The notes beneath the pieces are model-generated. The model made no database searches. It was not told the origin of the DNA and saw only the letters and a program-made list of their open reading frames with translations. From CAZGIF01 sp964526045 (lineage in GTDB: Bacteria > Patescibacteriota > Gracilibacteria > Absconditabacterales > Absconditicoccaceae), in contig CAZGIF010000006.1 in NCBI GenBank assembly GCA_964526045.1, positions 51,834 to 115,833 on the forward strand: a DNA stretch of 64,000 bases, written 5' to 3'. Positions 22,656 to 34,774 of this stretch are shown in pieces; the stretch's first letter is position 1, and every line of letters starts with the position of its first letter. Position numbers and translations under genes: made by a program.

Positions 22656-23333
22656 CTAACTTTTTATAATTTTTCTATCTTTTTCTCTTTGTATCCACTG
22701 AGACAAAGTTTGTTCATATTCAACAGATGAAATTTGTGGTTTTTTGTACATATGAGCTAATTCTCTTTGTCTTTGTATTTCGTAGAGCAAAACTGCAGCT
22801 GCTACAGAGATATTAAGACTTTGTGCCATACCAAGCATGGGAATAGTAACACACGCAGTTGCCATATGTATAGCTTGATCTGAAACACCATGGACTTCAT
22901 TTCACATGACGATCAATGTAGGCTTTGTATAGTCAATAGACCTAAAATCAACAGACTTTTCTTGCAAAGAAGTCACGATGATTTGTTTTCATTCTTTTTT
23001 TTGTTGCTCAAAAAACACATGAGAATCATCGACTTCAACAAAAGAAGTTCGTTTGCGTGTCCCCATTGCAATTCACTGATTAATGTGGTATTTTTCCTTG
23101 CCTTGTGGGTGCTGATGGGTATAGTACATATCATATAATCAGACAGCATCACAACTTCTCATAACTGCACTAGCATTATGTGGGTTGTGCACATCTTCAA
23201 GAAACATCGAGAGTGTCGGTTGACGAGTAGACAATATTCTTTCCATCTTAGCTATCCTCTCAGGAGAAATAGTTCGATTTGTATCGTTTGTGGTATGAGA
23301 TGTAGAGCTTTGTACTTTGTTTTTTGGAAGCAT
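22656..23333 (-). CDS. trmH: TrmH-like tRNA/rRNA 2'-O-methyltransferase (SpoU family)
   Basis: 225 aa. SPOUT knot motifs are clear: motif 1 NPHNASAVMRSCDAV (about residue 50), motif 2 VMGNEVHGVSD, and motif 3 IPMLGMAQSLNISVAAAVLLYE, where the Arg/Ser/Asn residues form the active site and SAM knot. Short N- and C-terminal extensions fit tRNA Gm18 methyltransferase TrmH better than RlmB. Cytosolic RNA modification. Divergent from 23357. Confidence 0.85.
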
Positions 23334-23356
23334 ATATTTATTTTACATAAAAAGTT

Positions 23357-24085
23357 ATGAAGTGGGAAGAAATTCATGCTATAGAACAAAAAGATCCTCT
23401 TTGGCATCACGTTGTGTATCTTTTGGAGACAATAAACAAAATAAAACCTGATGCAACAGCTTTGGCAGTGATATGGCTCATACAAGGGTCATTATTTCTG
23501 TCGCAAAACATCCAAAAAGAAGAAAATACTTTTCAACAACAAAATATATTTGCCCACAGTTCTGATTTTTTTGTACAGCAAATTAGTGCTGTATCATGAG
23601 ATGGTTATATACAATTTTTGACGTATTATCAAACACGACGAAAAGATTTTTTGTCTTTGTATTACAATGATGCAACTGTTGCAAATATGACATCTAGGCT
23701 ATACAAAATCCGTGACATCATAGAACATCTCAATCATGAAACTAAGCTTCGTAGTCGATATCAAGATATGGATGACTTTGCATGATTTTTGAAAACATAT
23801 ATTGCAATCAAACGCTCTAGTCATACCCATGCACTTCTTATCAAAACATTTGGTTTTGCTATGAGATATATTACAAATGAGTTTGTGTTATTTCCTTGCT
23901 GACAAGCAATGATAATTGACCATACAATCCATAATGCACGAGAACTCATACATCCTTGAAAACATTCAAGAAGAGATATTCATACGTATTTTCAAAAAAA
24001 AGAGAAACTGACAGGAATTTCAAGTATACATTGGCATAGTATAGTCAGTGCTAAGACTGAGTACTCCAAAAACAATCTTATTTAG
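23357..24085 (+). CDS. Hypothetical protein
   Basis: 242 aa, not recognised; helix-rich, soluble, with only three TGA glycines. His clusters near the end (DHTIHNARELIHPGKHS) are noticeable but match no known site. Its stop (24083-24085) overlaps the stop of the convergent membrane gene by 3-4 bases. Confidence 0.68.
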
Positions 24086-24630
24086 CCAAGAAAATCTACA
24101 CATTTTTTAAAGAACGTAACAACATTATCTACTCAGAGTAGCATAAATGTGTACGTCATAAGTTTCCCTATAAAAATTGCTGTAATAAAAAGACGAAATG
24201 TCATTTTGGTACGTCAAAACTCTACCAAAAAAACATCTGGGATCATACTTCAGCTTGCTGCTGTTATTGCGAGGAACAATACCTTTCGATCTTTTGTGAT
24301 ACTAAAACTACGATCAAACCAACGACGCATCTTTCGACTTAATCACTTCTTTTTAGAATTTTTTTTACTTTTGTCGATATACTTGTGCAAATATTTGTCT
24401 AAGTACCAAATCAATGTCGTTGTAAATGTAGCTGTGACAGCACAAATTAAAATAACAAAGACTGGGTGAATTCATAATTCAACCAAACGGTACATTCCTA
24501 CCAATAGAAAAGGTGCAAATCGGGGCATAAAAACCGCTCCCATAGTTGTTCATATAACTAATAGTAGTGTCAAAAATAGCATAGCATTGTGGGTAGTAAA
24601 TACTAATGCTAGTATAACAAAATTTGACAT
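24082..24630 (-). CDS. Four-helix membrane protein, unknown
   Basis: 182 aa with hydrophobic segments near residues 17-36, 55-75, 118-135 and 145-166 and a basic loop (KSKKNSKKKGLSRKMRRW) between. The topology recalls small DedA/VTT-like proteins but the family motif was not found. It follows xseA by 12 bp in the same operon and meets 23357 tail to tail. Confidence 0.68.
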
Positions 24631-24642
24631 TTTGTCAAAAAA

Positions 24643-25875
24643 TTAGATATTATTTTTACTTTGGATTGAAACTTCAAGTGACACATCATATACATCAATC
24701 AAACAAGTATCTCACGATTGCAGTCAGACAATATCTTTTTTGGACATATAAGTATGATCTAGTTTGTGAAATGTACCATACCCCAGATGTTTTATTTTTT
24801 GAGGTCACATCGACATGATAAATACAAACCAAGACTCAATTTGTGCTTTGAGCATTTGTATACGATGCAGTGAGCGTTGATAAATAGCGGTATGCAAAGC
24901 ATCAAGAGAAGCGGAGATGTTTTTTATTTTTTGTTGTGTGATTGAAGCTATCTGAGAGTACAGCTCATCAAGATTATGTCTGTGTTGTTCGTATGAAGCT
25001 ATGAGCATATGCGCAGCATCTGTAGGGGTTTTTGCAGACATAGCAACAAGGCGATCCAACACTGATGTATCGGTCGTATGTCATATAGCAAGCAACACTG
25101 GAACAGGCATATGACAAATTCACTTGGCAATTGCAAGGTCGTTTTGTCGAACAATACCACTACTTCATCATCATCATCTCAAAATAGCTACAGCAGAAAT
25201 TTTCACTCAATCACGAATGTCAGCGTATATTTTTTTGAGTTGCATATACACATCTTGCTTTGCTTGATTTCAGTGAATAGAGCCATAATAATACACACAA
25301 TCAATGTTGTAGCCACTTTGTTCACATGTAGCAACAAAATCTTGTAGTCACTGAGAGCTTTCAGAAGAGATAACCGCAATACGATATGGTGGAAATCCTA
25401 ATGTTTGTTGTTTGTTTTGTGTTGCAATTCATAACTTTTGCAACTGAGCAAAAATATCATCTTGTTGTTGTTTGAGCTGTCAAAGTGTATACGTTGCAGA
25501 AAGCTGGTGTATAGAAATACTACACCCATATTCTTGATGAAATTGTAAATGTCATTGAAATAGAATCGACATTCATTTGAGCTGTGAGACTTGCAATCAC
25601 GTTTGTGACAAAAACAAACTTATACAAGAAGCATCTCGAACAATTCATCTTGCTTTTGCTTGGACGTGCATCTTAGAATCAAATTCAATAAGATCAATAT
25701 ATCGTCTTCAAGACACACTATTTATCCTACTAATTTCAGCGACACACCAAAAAGAAAATTCATCGAAAAGCACACGAAATCATTGTTGCACTATACCTAT
25801 AATTTCAGCAAGTGAATGATGGTGTTCTCCATCACGTTGAAGATCTCTATCTCCTAAGTGTTGTCAATGTACCAT
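24643..25875 (-). CDS. xseA: Exodeoxyribonuclease VII large subunit
   Basis: 410 aa, near the usual 400-450. An N-terminal OB-like domain (WCVAEISRINSVSGRRYIDL) precedes the nuclease core GFPPYRIAVISSESSQGLQD. Then come ILRGGGGSSGIVRQNDLAIA, VLLAIGHTTDTSVLD and KTPTDAAHML, all hallmark motifs. The glycine quartet is written partly with TGA. The coiled-coil C-terminus is short. ExoVII degrades single-stranded DNA with XseB; a small-subunit gene was not found in the window. It lies 21 bp after rimO. Confidence 0.88.
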
Positions 25876-25896
25876 ATACAAACACGAATAAAACTT

Positions 25897-27291
25897 TTAT
25901 GAAAGAGTATAGCGTATTTTAGATCAAACATCTACATCTTCACCATCATATGAAGCAATAATATTCTCAACAAGAACGTCATCATATGGATCTATATCTG
26001 GAGCATGTAATGTCGGACGCACTTTGAGTAGATATGTTCCATCTTCTTGTTCACGTACATCCATCACATATCAATCAAATTCTTGGTCAGAATTCATTTT
26101 TTGCTTTTGTTTTTCGTCATACATAGGTTCTCGAATATCTTTGATGATTTCAAATCTTGCACTAATTGTTTCATCATCTACCTTTTGATCAAGTTTTGAG
26201 GATGGAGCTAGTATTTCATCATGATACTCAAACAATGCTACATTATCAAAAAAATCTTGTCTGACAAAATTCAAGAGATGTTGAAAATCTTTGTCCGTTT
26301 CACCCGGAAATCAAATTATGAAATTGGTTCTAATATATCACTCTGGGAAAAGATCTTTGATTGTACGCAAAAATTCGTACGTTTTTGCTTCATCATAAAA
26401 TCTACCCATACGTTTGAGAACAGGAGAAGAACTATGTTGCAAAGGTATATCAAAATATGGTATAAATTTTTTGAGTCTACGAAGTTTTTTGATATGTTGG
26501 AGTGACAAGATATCTGGATATAAATACAATACTCTAAACATAAAATCTCACTCCATTGCCTCTATCTTTTCTAACAGTTCGAATAATTTTGGTTGTCAAT
26601 AAATATCAGTCCCATATCTTGTCGTATCTTGTGCCAAAATAATAATCTCTTCGATTCATGCATCAACCATATTGTGAATGTCTTCTAGGACCTTTTCTAT
26701 TGTGACTGAACGTTGCTTTCCTCTGATTTTTGGGATAATACAAAATGAACATGTATTGTTGCATCATTCTGCAATTTTACAATATTCAAATTTGTACATT
26801 GCATTGGTATATGCTCTAGGGTTTGAGACAAAATGAAATCCATCAAACAAGACACTACTATATCACTGTTTGATATCTTGTATTGTTACTGTTTCAAAAT
26901 CCTTCCAAGACAATAGGTTCAACTTTTTGTCATGAAGGAGCTTTTTTCGTTGAGCATAATCAGGATCTTCTTGAGAAAGTTGTCAATCTTGATCTTTGTA
27001 TGTTTTTTCAAAATACTCTCAACCACATCACATAACGTAAGCGTTTTTGCCCGCATCAGCAAGCTTTTGGACAGTTTCGAGCATCTCTTGTCTTCAACTA
27101 CGCAAAAAACCACATGTATTTACAAAAACAGTATCCACTTCTTCTTCATATGGATCGGCTGAGTATTGAACATTATATGATTTGTTATTTTGTCATAATC
27201 GCATAAGTCTTCAAAGCAAAACTTGCGTATCAACCATATTTTTGCTACATCCAAGGTTGATAGATGAAAACGTAAAAGCTTCTACTGTCAT
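25897..27291 (-). CDS. rimO: Ribosomal protein S12 methylthiotransferase
   Basis: 464 aa, radical-SAM methylthiotransferase. The first cluster Cys lie in INLGCSKNMVDTQ, VFVNTCGFL and YVMGCGEYF; the radical-SAM cluster is EGCNNTCSFCIIP. RVLYLYPD and FDIPLQHSSSPVLKRMGR are typical of RimO rather than MiaB, and a C-terminal TRAM domain ends the protein. It adds methylthio to the conserved Asp of S12. Heads an operon with xseA and the membrane protein. Confidence 0.88.
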
Positions 27292-27326
27292 TATAAAGTA
27301 TCAAAATTTAAAATAGCTGTCAGAGA

Positions 27327-28208
27327 TTATTTTTGAAAAAATATTTTCGTTTTGGGTAATTGTAGGACTTTGTAAGCAAAAATCAACCATTGTATACACA
27401 AAACACCTCATGCAATTCGCACTCGAGCATCAAAGCCGTGTCACCAAAGATACAACAAACAAATACCATGAACAAGCAACCAAAATATATGAAATATCCA
27501 ATGAGAAGGACACATATCTTTGTATCAAGGAGAAAAATACGTGTAAACAAGTGATCATGCAAGCACTATACCTTGTGGTAACAAAAACCATAGACTAAAT
27601 AGCTGTTCGTTTGGTCAATCATGAGGAAACAAAAAAAATGGTCAGACTAGTATTGCCGTCTGCAAACAGATACTAATCAACAACGTTTTGACATAAGACT
27701 TGGTACGAAGCATCACATACAAAAATATTGTAGCAACCACAAATCGTCCAAAAAAGTTACCATAACTCACACCATATCGTCATTGATCTGGATTCAAAAA
27801 CCATGTCCACATACCAATATCTACAGCAACAACATCAATTATAAAATCATAACTCAATACATACATTCCTCACAAAATCGACAAAAGTCCTATTGATACC
27901 TGCGGATGTTGTTCTTTTCGAAAGTGTGCGATATCATATGCATGTACCAATAAAAGTGACCATACACAAGGAACATACAAAGGCAATCCAGCTATTCATA
28001 TCAAAAACATGTCGTATGCATAGGTTTGGGTTGCATGCATATTTATCACCTCAAAAAAACAAGCATAGACAAAAGCTGTTATAAGCAAAGCGAACGACTT
28101 TTTGGAACTAGTGCAGAGAAAAAAGATACAAAATGATAACCATACAATATAGACTCCAATTTCTATGCCTTGGGCAAGTCAAAGAGGATTATGTAACCAA
28201 GATACCAT
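27327..28208 (-). CDS. DUF422/CruF-like membrane protein
   Basis: 293 aa, seven to eight hydrophobic segments. The block DVVAVDIGMWTWFL ... GVSYGNFFGRFVV resembles the carotenoid-hydratase CruF/DUF422 signature (aspartate, WxW, then a G-N-x-x-G loop), and FEVINMHATQTYAYDM resembles its N-terminal block. CruF hydrates carotenoid ends, but no other carotenoid gene is nearby, so the call is to the fold, not the reaction. It starts 6 bp after the preceding frame ends, a tight operon. Confidence 0.6.
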
Positions 28209-28214
28209 GCGTTA

Positions 28215-28959
28215 TTATTGATCTAAAATTTCGTTGATTTGAGAGAGTCTTTGCTTTAGATAGATATTATTTGGATCTTGCAACAATTGTTCTAAGACTT
28301 TTACCTTTGCTTCCAACAACTTTTTTTTGGATATTTTGAGTAGGTCACTCAAGAGCTCAGGTAAAAACTGTTCATATAGTAGTTGTCCCAGTTGTAGTAT
28401 TGGGTTGCACTAGTCATGTAAGTGTATTTCAGGTAGCTACATTTCAGGAAAACAGACCTCAAGTAGCATTATTTCAGGAAAACACATTTCATGTAATAAT
28501 TGGTTCATCAAACAAGGATTCGAAATCAACTAGCTGTCACGTTATTATGTTTGATCATGTCTTCACTGATGGAGTAAATAATCAAGCATCAAAAGATGTA
28601 TAGTTCGCTACATACGGAGAAAGAAACTGACACGTTGCAACATATTGCTGACACTCTTGCTCGATGAGTCACGTATATGATCGTTGATTATTGTACATTC
28701 ATACACCCAGCCATCATCACACACTCAAGAACAGCAACAAAAATATCTGAAGTCCAGCACTCATGCGTTCAAATGAAGTTTTTCTACAAATAGTATATAC
28801 CAGCAATAATGGGAAAAGAAAAGTTTTGAATATGGTGGGTTTAATTCGATAATATGCAGGAAAATCTTTGAAAACAAATTGCATCACATACCCAAATTTG
28901 TTGTGTGGGTGTCACACAGCAAATGGATATCGCAACATATCTATCAAAAATCTAAGCAT
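28215..28959 (-). CDS. Membrane protein with Gly/Thr-rich repeats (apparent frameshift)
   Basis: The first frame (28267-28959, 230 aa) encodes two membrane helices near residues 44-58 and 70-90, then a low-complexity region with FSGN-ATG repeats. Its last ~30 residues look unnatural, while the +1 frame reads a typical helix (PELLSDLLKISKKKLLEAK) down to a TAA at 28215-28217, just 6 bp before the CruF-like gene. Shortening the run of five A (plus strand) at 28363-28367 by one would join the frames. Function unknown; likely cotranscribed with 27327. Confidence 0.6.
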
Positions 28960-29129
28960 GTAGCAAAATAAAATAAAAAATTTTAATAATTCAAACTACG
29001 AGATCATGAGATGTCTATTTTTATGAAACTAACAATTATAGTAGCAAAATTGCTTTTGTTTGCAACAAAATACGTTATTTTTGGTTGTATATAAAATGTA
29101 CACAAAAAATGAAAAATAAAAACCTGACA

Positions 29130-29160
29130 AAAAAGACACTCTGTCTAGGAATGTCTTTTT
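29130..29160 (-). terminator. Terminator after the YflT-like gene
   Basis: AAAAAGACA (29130-29138) pairs with TGTCTTTTT (29152-29160) around a 13-base loop, giving a nine-base stem with a T tract on either strand. It lies 25 bp beyond the stop of the stress-protein gene. The rest of 28960-29184 is AT-rich with no supported gene. Confidence 0.7.
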
Positions 29161-29184
29161 GTGTTAGGTAATTAACGTATGTTA

Positions 29185-29709
29185 TTATTTTGAAGGATCA
29201 TACAATTGGTTACAATCATACTCATCAGCAAGATCTTTTATTGTATCGATATCTCACAAACGTGGATCAACTGCAATAACAACATGTCCTTCTTCGATTT
29301 CATCTTTAAACTTTTTGGCATAATCCTTGTGTATTCACAATCATGCAATTGCTCAAATCAAGGTTCAGGCTCCTCCACCAGCTCAAGCTCATGCTAACGC
29401 TCATATCAAAGGACCTGCAACAACAAGACCTAATCCTGGTATCACAGCATTACTTCACAGTCCTAAAATTAGTCACAATATTGCTCATAACGCCCCCCCA
29501 GCTACAGATCATGATGCTGCTGCTTGTCAAATAGACTTTCATTGATCAAGATCAGAATCTGCAAATCTATCCTTAGTTGCTTTGGACATAAATACTGAGA
29601 TTTCTTTATCAGTGTAATTCAAATTCTTGAGTGCATCAAAAAAAGAATCGGCTTCGTGCATAGTTTTGAATGAGGCAATTACATGCCCGCTAAATGATGT
29701 ATTGGTCAT
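29185..29709 (-). CDS. YflT-like general stress protein with glycine-rich membrane segment
   Basis: 174 aa. An N-terminal flavodoxin-like half (HVIASFKTMHEADSFFDALK) is followed by a Gly/Ala-rich double helix (GGALGAILGLILGLG ... GALAGAGAGGGAGTLIGA) and a C-terminal repeat ending HVVIAVDP. This is the build of YflT/DUF1269-type stress proteins found in Gram-positives and cyanobacteria. The glycine runs use TGA and GGN mixed. Single gene with its own terminator. Confidence 0.75.
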
Positions 29710-29846
29710 AATTTGTATAATACAAGATATAAAAAAAACTTAACTAAAGTTAAGTATAGGTATAATTAATAAATATTCAATAGAAAATAATAAAAAAGAT
29801 TAAATTTGAATAAAAAAAGGAAGGAAATTCAAAAAAAAGATCAATA

Positions 29847-30656
29847 CTATTCAAAGTCAAACTCTGGTTTCTTTGCTTTTACTTTCGTAGTCCATAAAGG
29901 AGAAGAGGGAAAAGGAAAGCGAGTATCATAGAAAGCAAGTTCCAATCAAGCAGGTTCACCGTTATATTCTATACCTTCATTATAAGCAAGGATGCATGCA
30001 GTTTGATAAGGGTAATCTGAAGTTTGTCCAAACAAACTTTTATCAGTTTCTGTCGGTACAGCTCAAATTCCTACAGGATGTGTATGGACTGAAGTTAAAA
30101 GTTGCAGACTCTTTACTTCAGTATCTTCTTTGATGTCTAGTATTTCTTGTAACGGAACAGATACTAAGCCTGGAGACTTCTCAGTAGATTGATTATCTAT
30201 GGGTTTATATACCATAACATTCCAAACAAATTTATCTCATTCCTTCACAGCTGTTCATAATAGGAATCCTAATTTTTCTTTATATTCGAATAGCTCTTTC
30301 CCCTTTTCTTCAGAATAATCGGTAAGATGTTTGTACATAGCTTCATATACCCCTGGATAGAATTTCACCGTAGAAACATAAGAATTACTAGGAGCTTGTA
30401 TTACAACCCATCATGATTTCCAAGTCATATTATCCATTAATCTATGCCCCTTATTTTCTATATCAGCAAAAAATCTGGGTCTGGGAGCAAAAGAAAAACC
30501 ATCACTAATTGCATCTGTTGTTCCTTGTAAAACTGATGGAGTCTGTTTATTTTGGTCTAAGTCATTCATCGATATATCTAAAACTGATGGATTCTTTTTA
30601 TTAACTTTATCAAAGTCATCCATCGACATATCCAAAGTGATTCTTTGCTTTACCAT
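29847..30656 (-). CDS. Hypothetical protein with JAB-like HxHP motif
   Basis: 269 aa, soluble. Near the N-terminus two copies of a short motif occur (ITLDMSMDDFDKVNKK and VLDISMNDLDQNKQ). At about residues 195-215, SVHTHPVGIGAVPTETDKSL resembles the JAMM/JAB zinc motif H-x-H-P-x(n)-D, but the Asp is one residue too far and the upstream Glu was not placed, so the assignment is weak. JAB enzymes cleave isopeptide bonds. It stands alone, with 191 bp before and 236 bp after. Confidence 0.6.
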
Positions 30657-30893
30657 AAAGATTAAAGGTTATATATAAATAATACAAAATAGAGTATAAG
30701 AATGTATTCATTTTTTGCAAATCAAGTGGTCGTATTCTCAAGACGAAAACAACATATTAGCACCTGAAAATATACTTAATATTAGCACAAAAATTGCAAT
30801 ATATATAGAACTCAGTAAATAGTAATACTTTAGACTATGCAAAAATAATCATATATGGAAGCTTTGTGAACAATACAACATAGAGAAATAAAA

Positions 30894-31370
30894 ATGGATA
30901 CAATCCAAAATATCTATTTTTCTATACCAAAAAAACAAAAAAAAGAAGCACTAAACTTTATTGCTCAATTTAGTCTACAAGATGCAATAGAAATATATAT
31001 TTCCGAACATAGAATAAGAAAAAACAAAGAATGAAAAATGGAATTAAACAAAAAAGAGGCTTACGATTTTTTCAAAAGCTTGTATCATCCAAGACAATGC
31101 AAAATACAGAGTAATCAAACTTTTTGGAAAGGTTTTATAGAAACATTCAAAATTGAAGAAGGTATTAATGAAACAGAATCATACATATCACATGAGTATA
31201 CGTGATGAGATATACAATATTTTCGATTTCGAAAAAAATACAAACAAAATGAAGATAGTCAAGAGGAAATCATCATCAATCATAGTGCTAGTAAAAAAAC
31301 AACAAAGAAAGTAAAGAAGAGGAAGAAGAAAATGAAACAACAAAAACGAAAGCATACTCAAAGAGTATAG
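30894..31370 (+). CDS. Large transglutaminase-like protein, first frame
   Basis: First 158 codons, ending in a TAG at 31368-31370 after a Lys-rich stretch that looks out of frame. The natural sequence runs to the A7 run at 31293-31299, after which the -1 frame continues open for 2.7 kb. One more A would give the join NHSASKKNNKESKEEEE. The N-terminus (MDTIQNIYFSIPKKQKK) matches nothing known. An in-frame ATG at 30855 could add 13 residues. Confidence 0.68.
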
Positions 31371-33988
31371 AAGAAGCTCTCATATGAGTACTTTTCACAC
31401 AACACCGCGACATATGAGAGACAAGTTTAAGCGAAGATATCCAAGAAAAAATAATCTCATACTATGGAAATCTCTATGATATTGGGAAGTGACTGGATAC
31501 AAGCTTTTGAGTTGAGCCTGATAAAAGTGACCCAGATTTTGAAGAAGAGTTGGAGTTGGCGAAGAAAGCTAAACTTAAAATAAACAAACATGAAACAAAA
31601 GAAAATGATAAAAAACTACTTCATAAACTAATAACTGTAGAAAAAAAGGATATAGAAAAAATATGACAAAACTGCTTTGTGTCGAAAACAGGATTAGAAC
31701 ATAAAATATTAGACTGGTGATGAAATAAAATACTAGATATAAGCTTAGATAGCGAAGACAAAGGCATTGAATATAATATCAAATGAAAGTATATAGTTAG
31801 TCAATCTATATATAGAGAATATCACTATAATTTACTAAACAAAGATTGAGAGAAGATCTTAGAAGCAGATAAATTATATGTAGATGGCAATAATGTGATA
31901 TTTATACAAAAACATTGAGTCTTCCTGTATGATTGAAGCAGTACTGAAATATTATTCGAATCAGAGTCGCCTTCTATAATACATGGAAAACTAGGAAAAG
32001 CTTTACTACATTCCGAAATTAGTATATTGTGTTATACTGATAAAGACGGCCTCATCTCATTATGGGAAGGAGAAAAAAAACATAAAAAAGAAGAAACAGA
32101 TACTATGTTTCTAATAACTTATGATAAAGATACATACTACTTACCAAAAGAAGTTATTTTTAATTTAGACACTGACCTAAACGAAGATGTATGTAAACGC
32201 ATCGTAGAATACACATCAAGAGACAATCAAATTTTTTATAAAGATAAGTATATAGGTGATTGAAAGATATACTGAATTTTAGAATGATGATCAGCTTTGA
32301 TTTCGAATGATTGAAAGTATTTCTTACACACAAATAACGAACTCAAAGAACTAAAAAATGCTTCAGCTCACTTTGTTCCAAATATTTATTGAGAGTTCGT
32401 ATTTTATTTTGGAAAAGGAAGTAGCTACCTAGTGGACAAAGATTGAAATGAGGTATTAGAATCAAGAGAGGGTATAAAATCTATGGATTATGATCCATGT
32501 AATAAAAGAATTTTAGTAGAAAGAGAGTGAACTCGAGAAGTCTACCAAGATGAATTATCAATAAAAGGAAGCAGAAAATGGTTGGTAAAAAAAAGCAAAA
32601 ATTCAAAATACCGACAATACTTTTTCTCAAAAAACTTTGAAAAAACTGAAAAAGTAAAAGAAACAAAAAAGATTCTTGATGACTACAACCAAAGTATCAA
32701 AGAACTAGCAGCACTTAGATTTGACCAAAAAAGAAAAAGCTTGCTGTACAGTAATCTATCTATAATACAGCAACCAGTTGAAAAAAAACACAAATTATTT
32801 AATTTATTACGTCAAACAGCAAAAGACCTTAAAAAAGAGTTATTACATCAAAGTAAAATAGACTTTGGTTTAGAACAAAAAACACTCAGTGAATTTTCCA
32901 AAAAAACGACCTGATACTTTATAAAAACAGAAAAAAATACACATCACCTACCAGTAATAGCACAAAATGATTTAAAAAACTCATCATCAAGCACTGATTA
33001 TGCTCCTCTTGGATTAGAAGATACTTCTACTTGAACAGTCTTTACCTTTGCTCCACTTCCTGCCATATCAACAGAAGACAGGGACAAAATGAATCACTAC
33101 GCTCAGACTCAAGACGAACAAAAACAATTACCTTACGATATAACTCAGATATTAGTCCAATATATAGGAACTGACTTACAAACAACACTTGAACTTGTAA
33201 AAAACATTATAAACAACAACTTTTGGTATGACTGAAAACACACAAAAACTTTTTATGGAGATAAAAATTGTTTGGATAAATCTAGTCACTATGCAACTAT
33301 CTTATGAATTAAACAAAAATTTGCTTGAGTGTGTTGAGATAAAGCCACGATCATAGTAGCTATATTGCAGTATCTATGAATACCCAGTGTTGTTATTGAA
33401 TGATACACTATCAATAACAGAAAAAAATTACAGACTCCGTGACACGCTCGACCTGCAATTCTCTATCCCTACTGAGACGAACGGGTGCATGTAAGTTTTG
33501 ACGTATGACACAAATTTTGATCTAAGTACAGATGAGAAGGCGCTCCCTATTCTGAAGTTAGATTTAGTGAAAAAACAATACGTGAGACATACAAAGAAGA
33601 GATGAAAAAAAAAGAAGAAAAGAAGCTCGAAAAAGAACGTGAGCATATTAGACAAAAACAGTGAATATCCTGACAGAATATCACAGATAATAAATTTTAC
33701 AATCATAAAAAAGAACTATATCAAAAACTAAAAGAATTCACCTCTGTAGAAGATAAAGCATTAATTGAGCAACTCCAGTTATTGCAACTCAAAGTATTAT
33801 ATACATCAGATTCAGAGAATATTGTTTCAAAATCTTGAGATTTAGCCACATTTCACAAAAAAATAGAACCTTGAATAGACTTTCAATCTCTCAAAAATTT
33901 GTATAGTCTGACACAAATGATACGTGACGAGTCGATAGCGACAATCTGCGATGCATTGTGAATTGAGATTAGAAAAATTATTCTCTAA
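31293..33988 (+). CDS. Large transglutaminase-like protein, second frame
   Basis: About 890 codons in frame with no start codon near 31293, so this is the continuation of 30894 (total ~1030 aa). An acidic linker is followed by beta-propeller-like repeats (ISLWEGEKK, LVDKDGNEVLE). Then comes a transglutaminase-type core: Cys in FAGVCGDKATIIVAILQYLG, IPSVVIEGY, His in PGHARPAILYP and Asp in VHVSFDVGH. A coiled-coil segment and a helical C-terminus end it. No signal peptide, so cytoplasmic or non-classical. Function unknown; the catalytic triad is intact. Confidence 0.72.
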
Positions 33989-33995
33989 AGGAAAA

Positions 33996-34774
33996 CTATC
34001 ATACATATTTTAATTCAACAATCTCGGGTAAAAATTTACCCAGAGTTGATAACAAATCAATAGCAGTATCTTGATTTACAGCAAACATACTACTAATAAT
34101 CTTTGAATGGGTAGGTAATACTTGCTTAAATTCTTCTATCGATCTCGTAGACTCTCATACAAAACCATTAATTTGGTATCAATTTTTTATCCAAAAGGCT
34201 ATATTTAGAATATTACTTTCATGCATGATTGGCAAAGGTCAATATTTCCCTTTTCGATAATTTCGTAATTTTGATGCATATCACTGTCATCAAAAGCTAT
34301 GGACAACATCTAGCAAATAATGTGTATCGTGTAGATCTATTCAAGAATTTACTATTGATGAATACTCTATTTTTGCAATTGGCAAATATCAATTTTCCAA
34401 ATCTTTTTCTCAAATATTATATATATAGCTTATAAGTTGATCAAGGATAATTTTTTCTGAAAGTCCTGTAATTTTAACAAAAACAGAAACCAAATTTTTT
34501 AAGGGTTTATCAAATTCTATAGAACCAGGATTCAGTGAAATAATTTCGTGAAGATCTTTCTTTGTTATACGTTTATTTTTTAAAAGATTAGTTGTAATAG
34601 CCAAAAGACCTATTCTATTTTTAAGTAAATAGTATATTGGTATATTGGTATATTGAGCATATACGTTTTTGCATAATCAATCTCTTGATAACTTGCAACT
34701 TTTTTGAGGAGAGAAACTCAAGAATTTGGATCTCAAGAATCAACTATTTTATAATCAGTAAGAGAATTTTTCAT
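33996..34774 (-). CDS. Hypothetical protein broken by an 8-bp tandem repeat
   Basis: Starts at the ATG 34772-34774 (MKNSLTDYKIVDSGDP) and runs in one frame to a tandem repeat at 34633-34656. After it, the natural sequence (YLLKNRIGLLAITTNLL ...) is in another frame and continues to the TAG at 33996-33998. Two repeat units instead of three would restore one ~255-aa protein, as would five. The downstream part has SFGGQGYASKLRNYRKGKYG, possibly a catalytic or binding loop. No family recognised. It meets 30894/33988 tail to tail. Confidence 0.62.
34633..34656. repeat. 8-bp tandem repeat, three units
   Basis: Units TATATTGG, TATATTGG and TATATTGA, head to tail, inside the coding region 33996-34774. 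Eight is not a multiple of three, so each gain or loss of a unit changes the frame. Confidence 0.9.

Noticed and set aside
27410..27598. 62-aa ORF on the plus strand
   Set aside because: It is fully contained, antisense, in the 293-aa CruF-like gene when TGA is read as glycine.
29018..29095. Possible 25-27-aa hydrophobic peptide (ATG near 29011-29023)
   Set aside because: Too short and without context or a ribosome-binding site; AT-rich sequence makes such ORFs by chance.
29327..29545. Overlapping plus ORFs with repetitive Ala/Pro or Leu/Gln content
   Set aside because: They are antisense to the glycine-rich segment of the YflT-like protein, whose repetitive codons create them.
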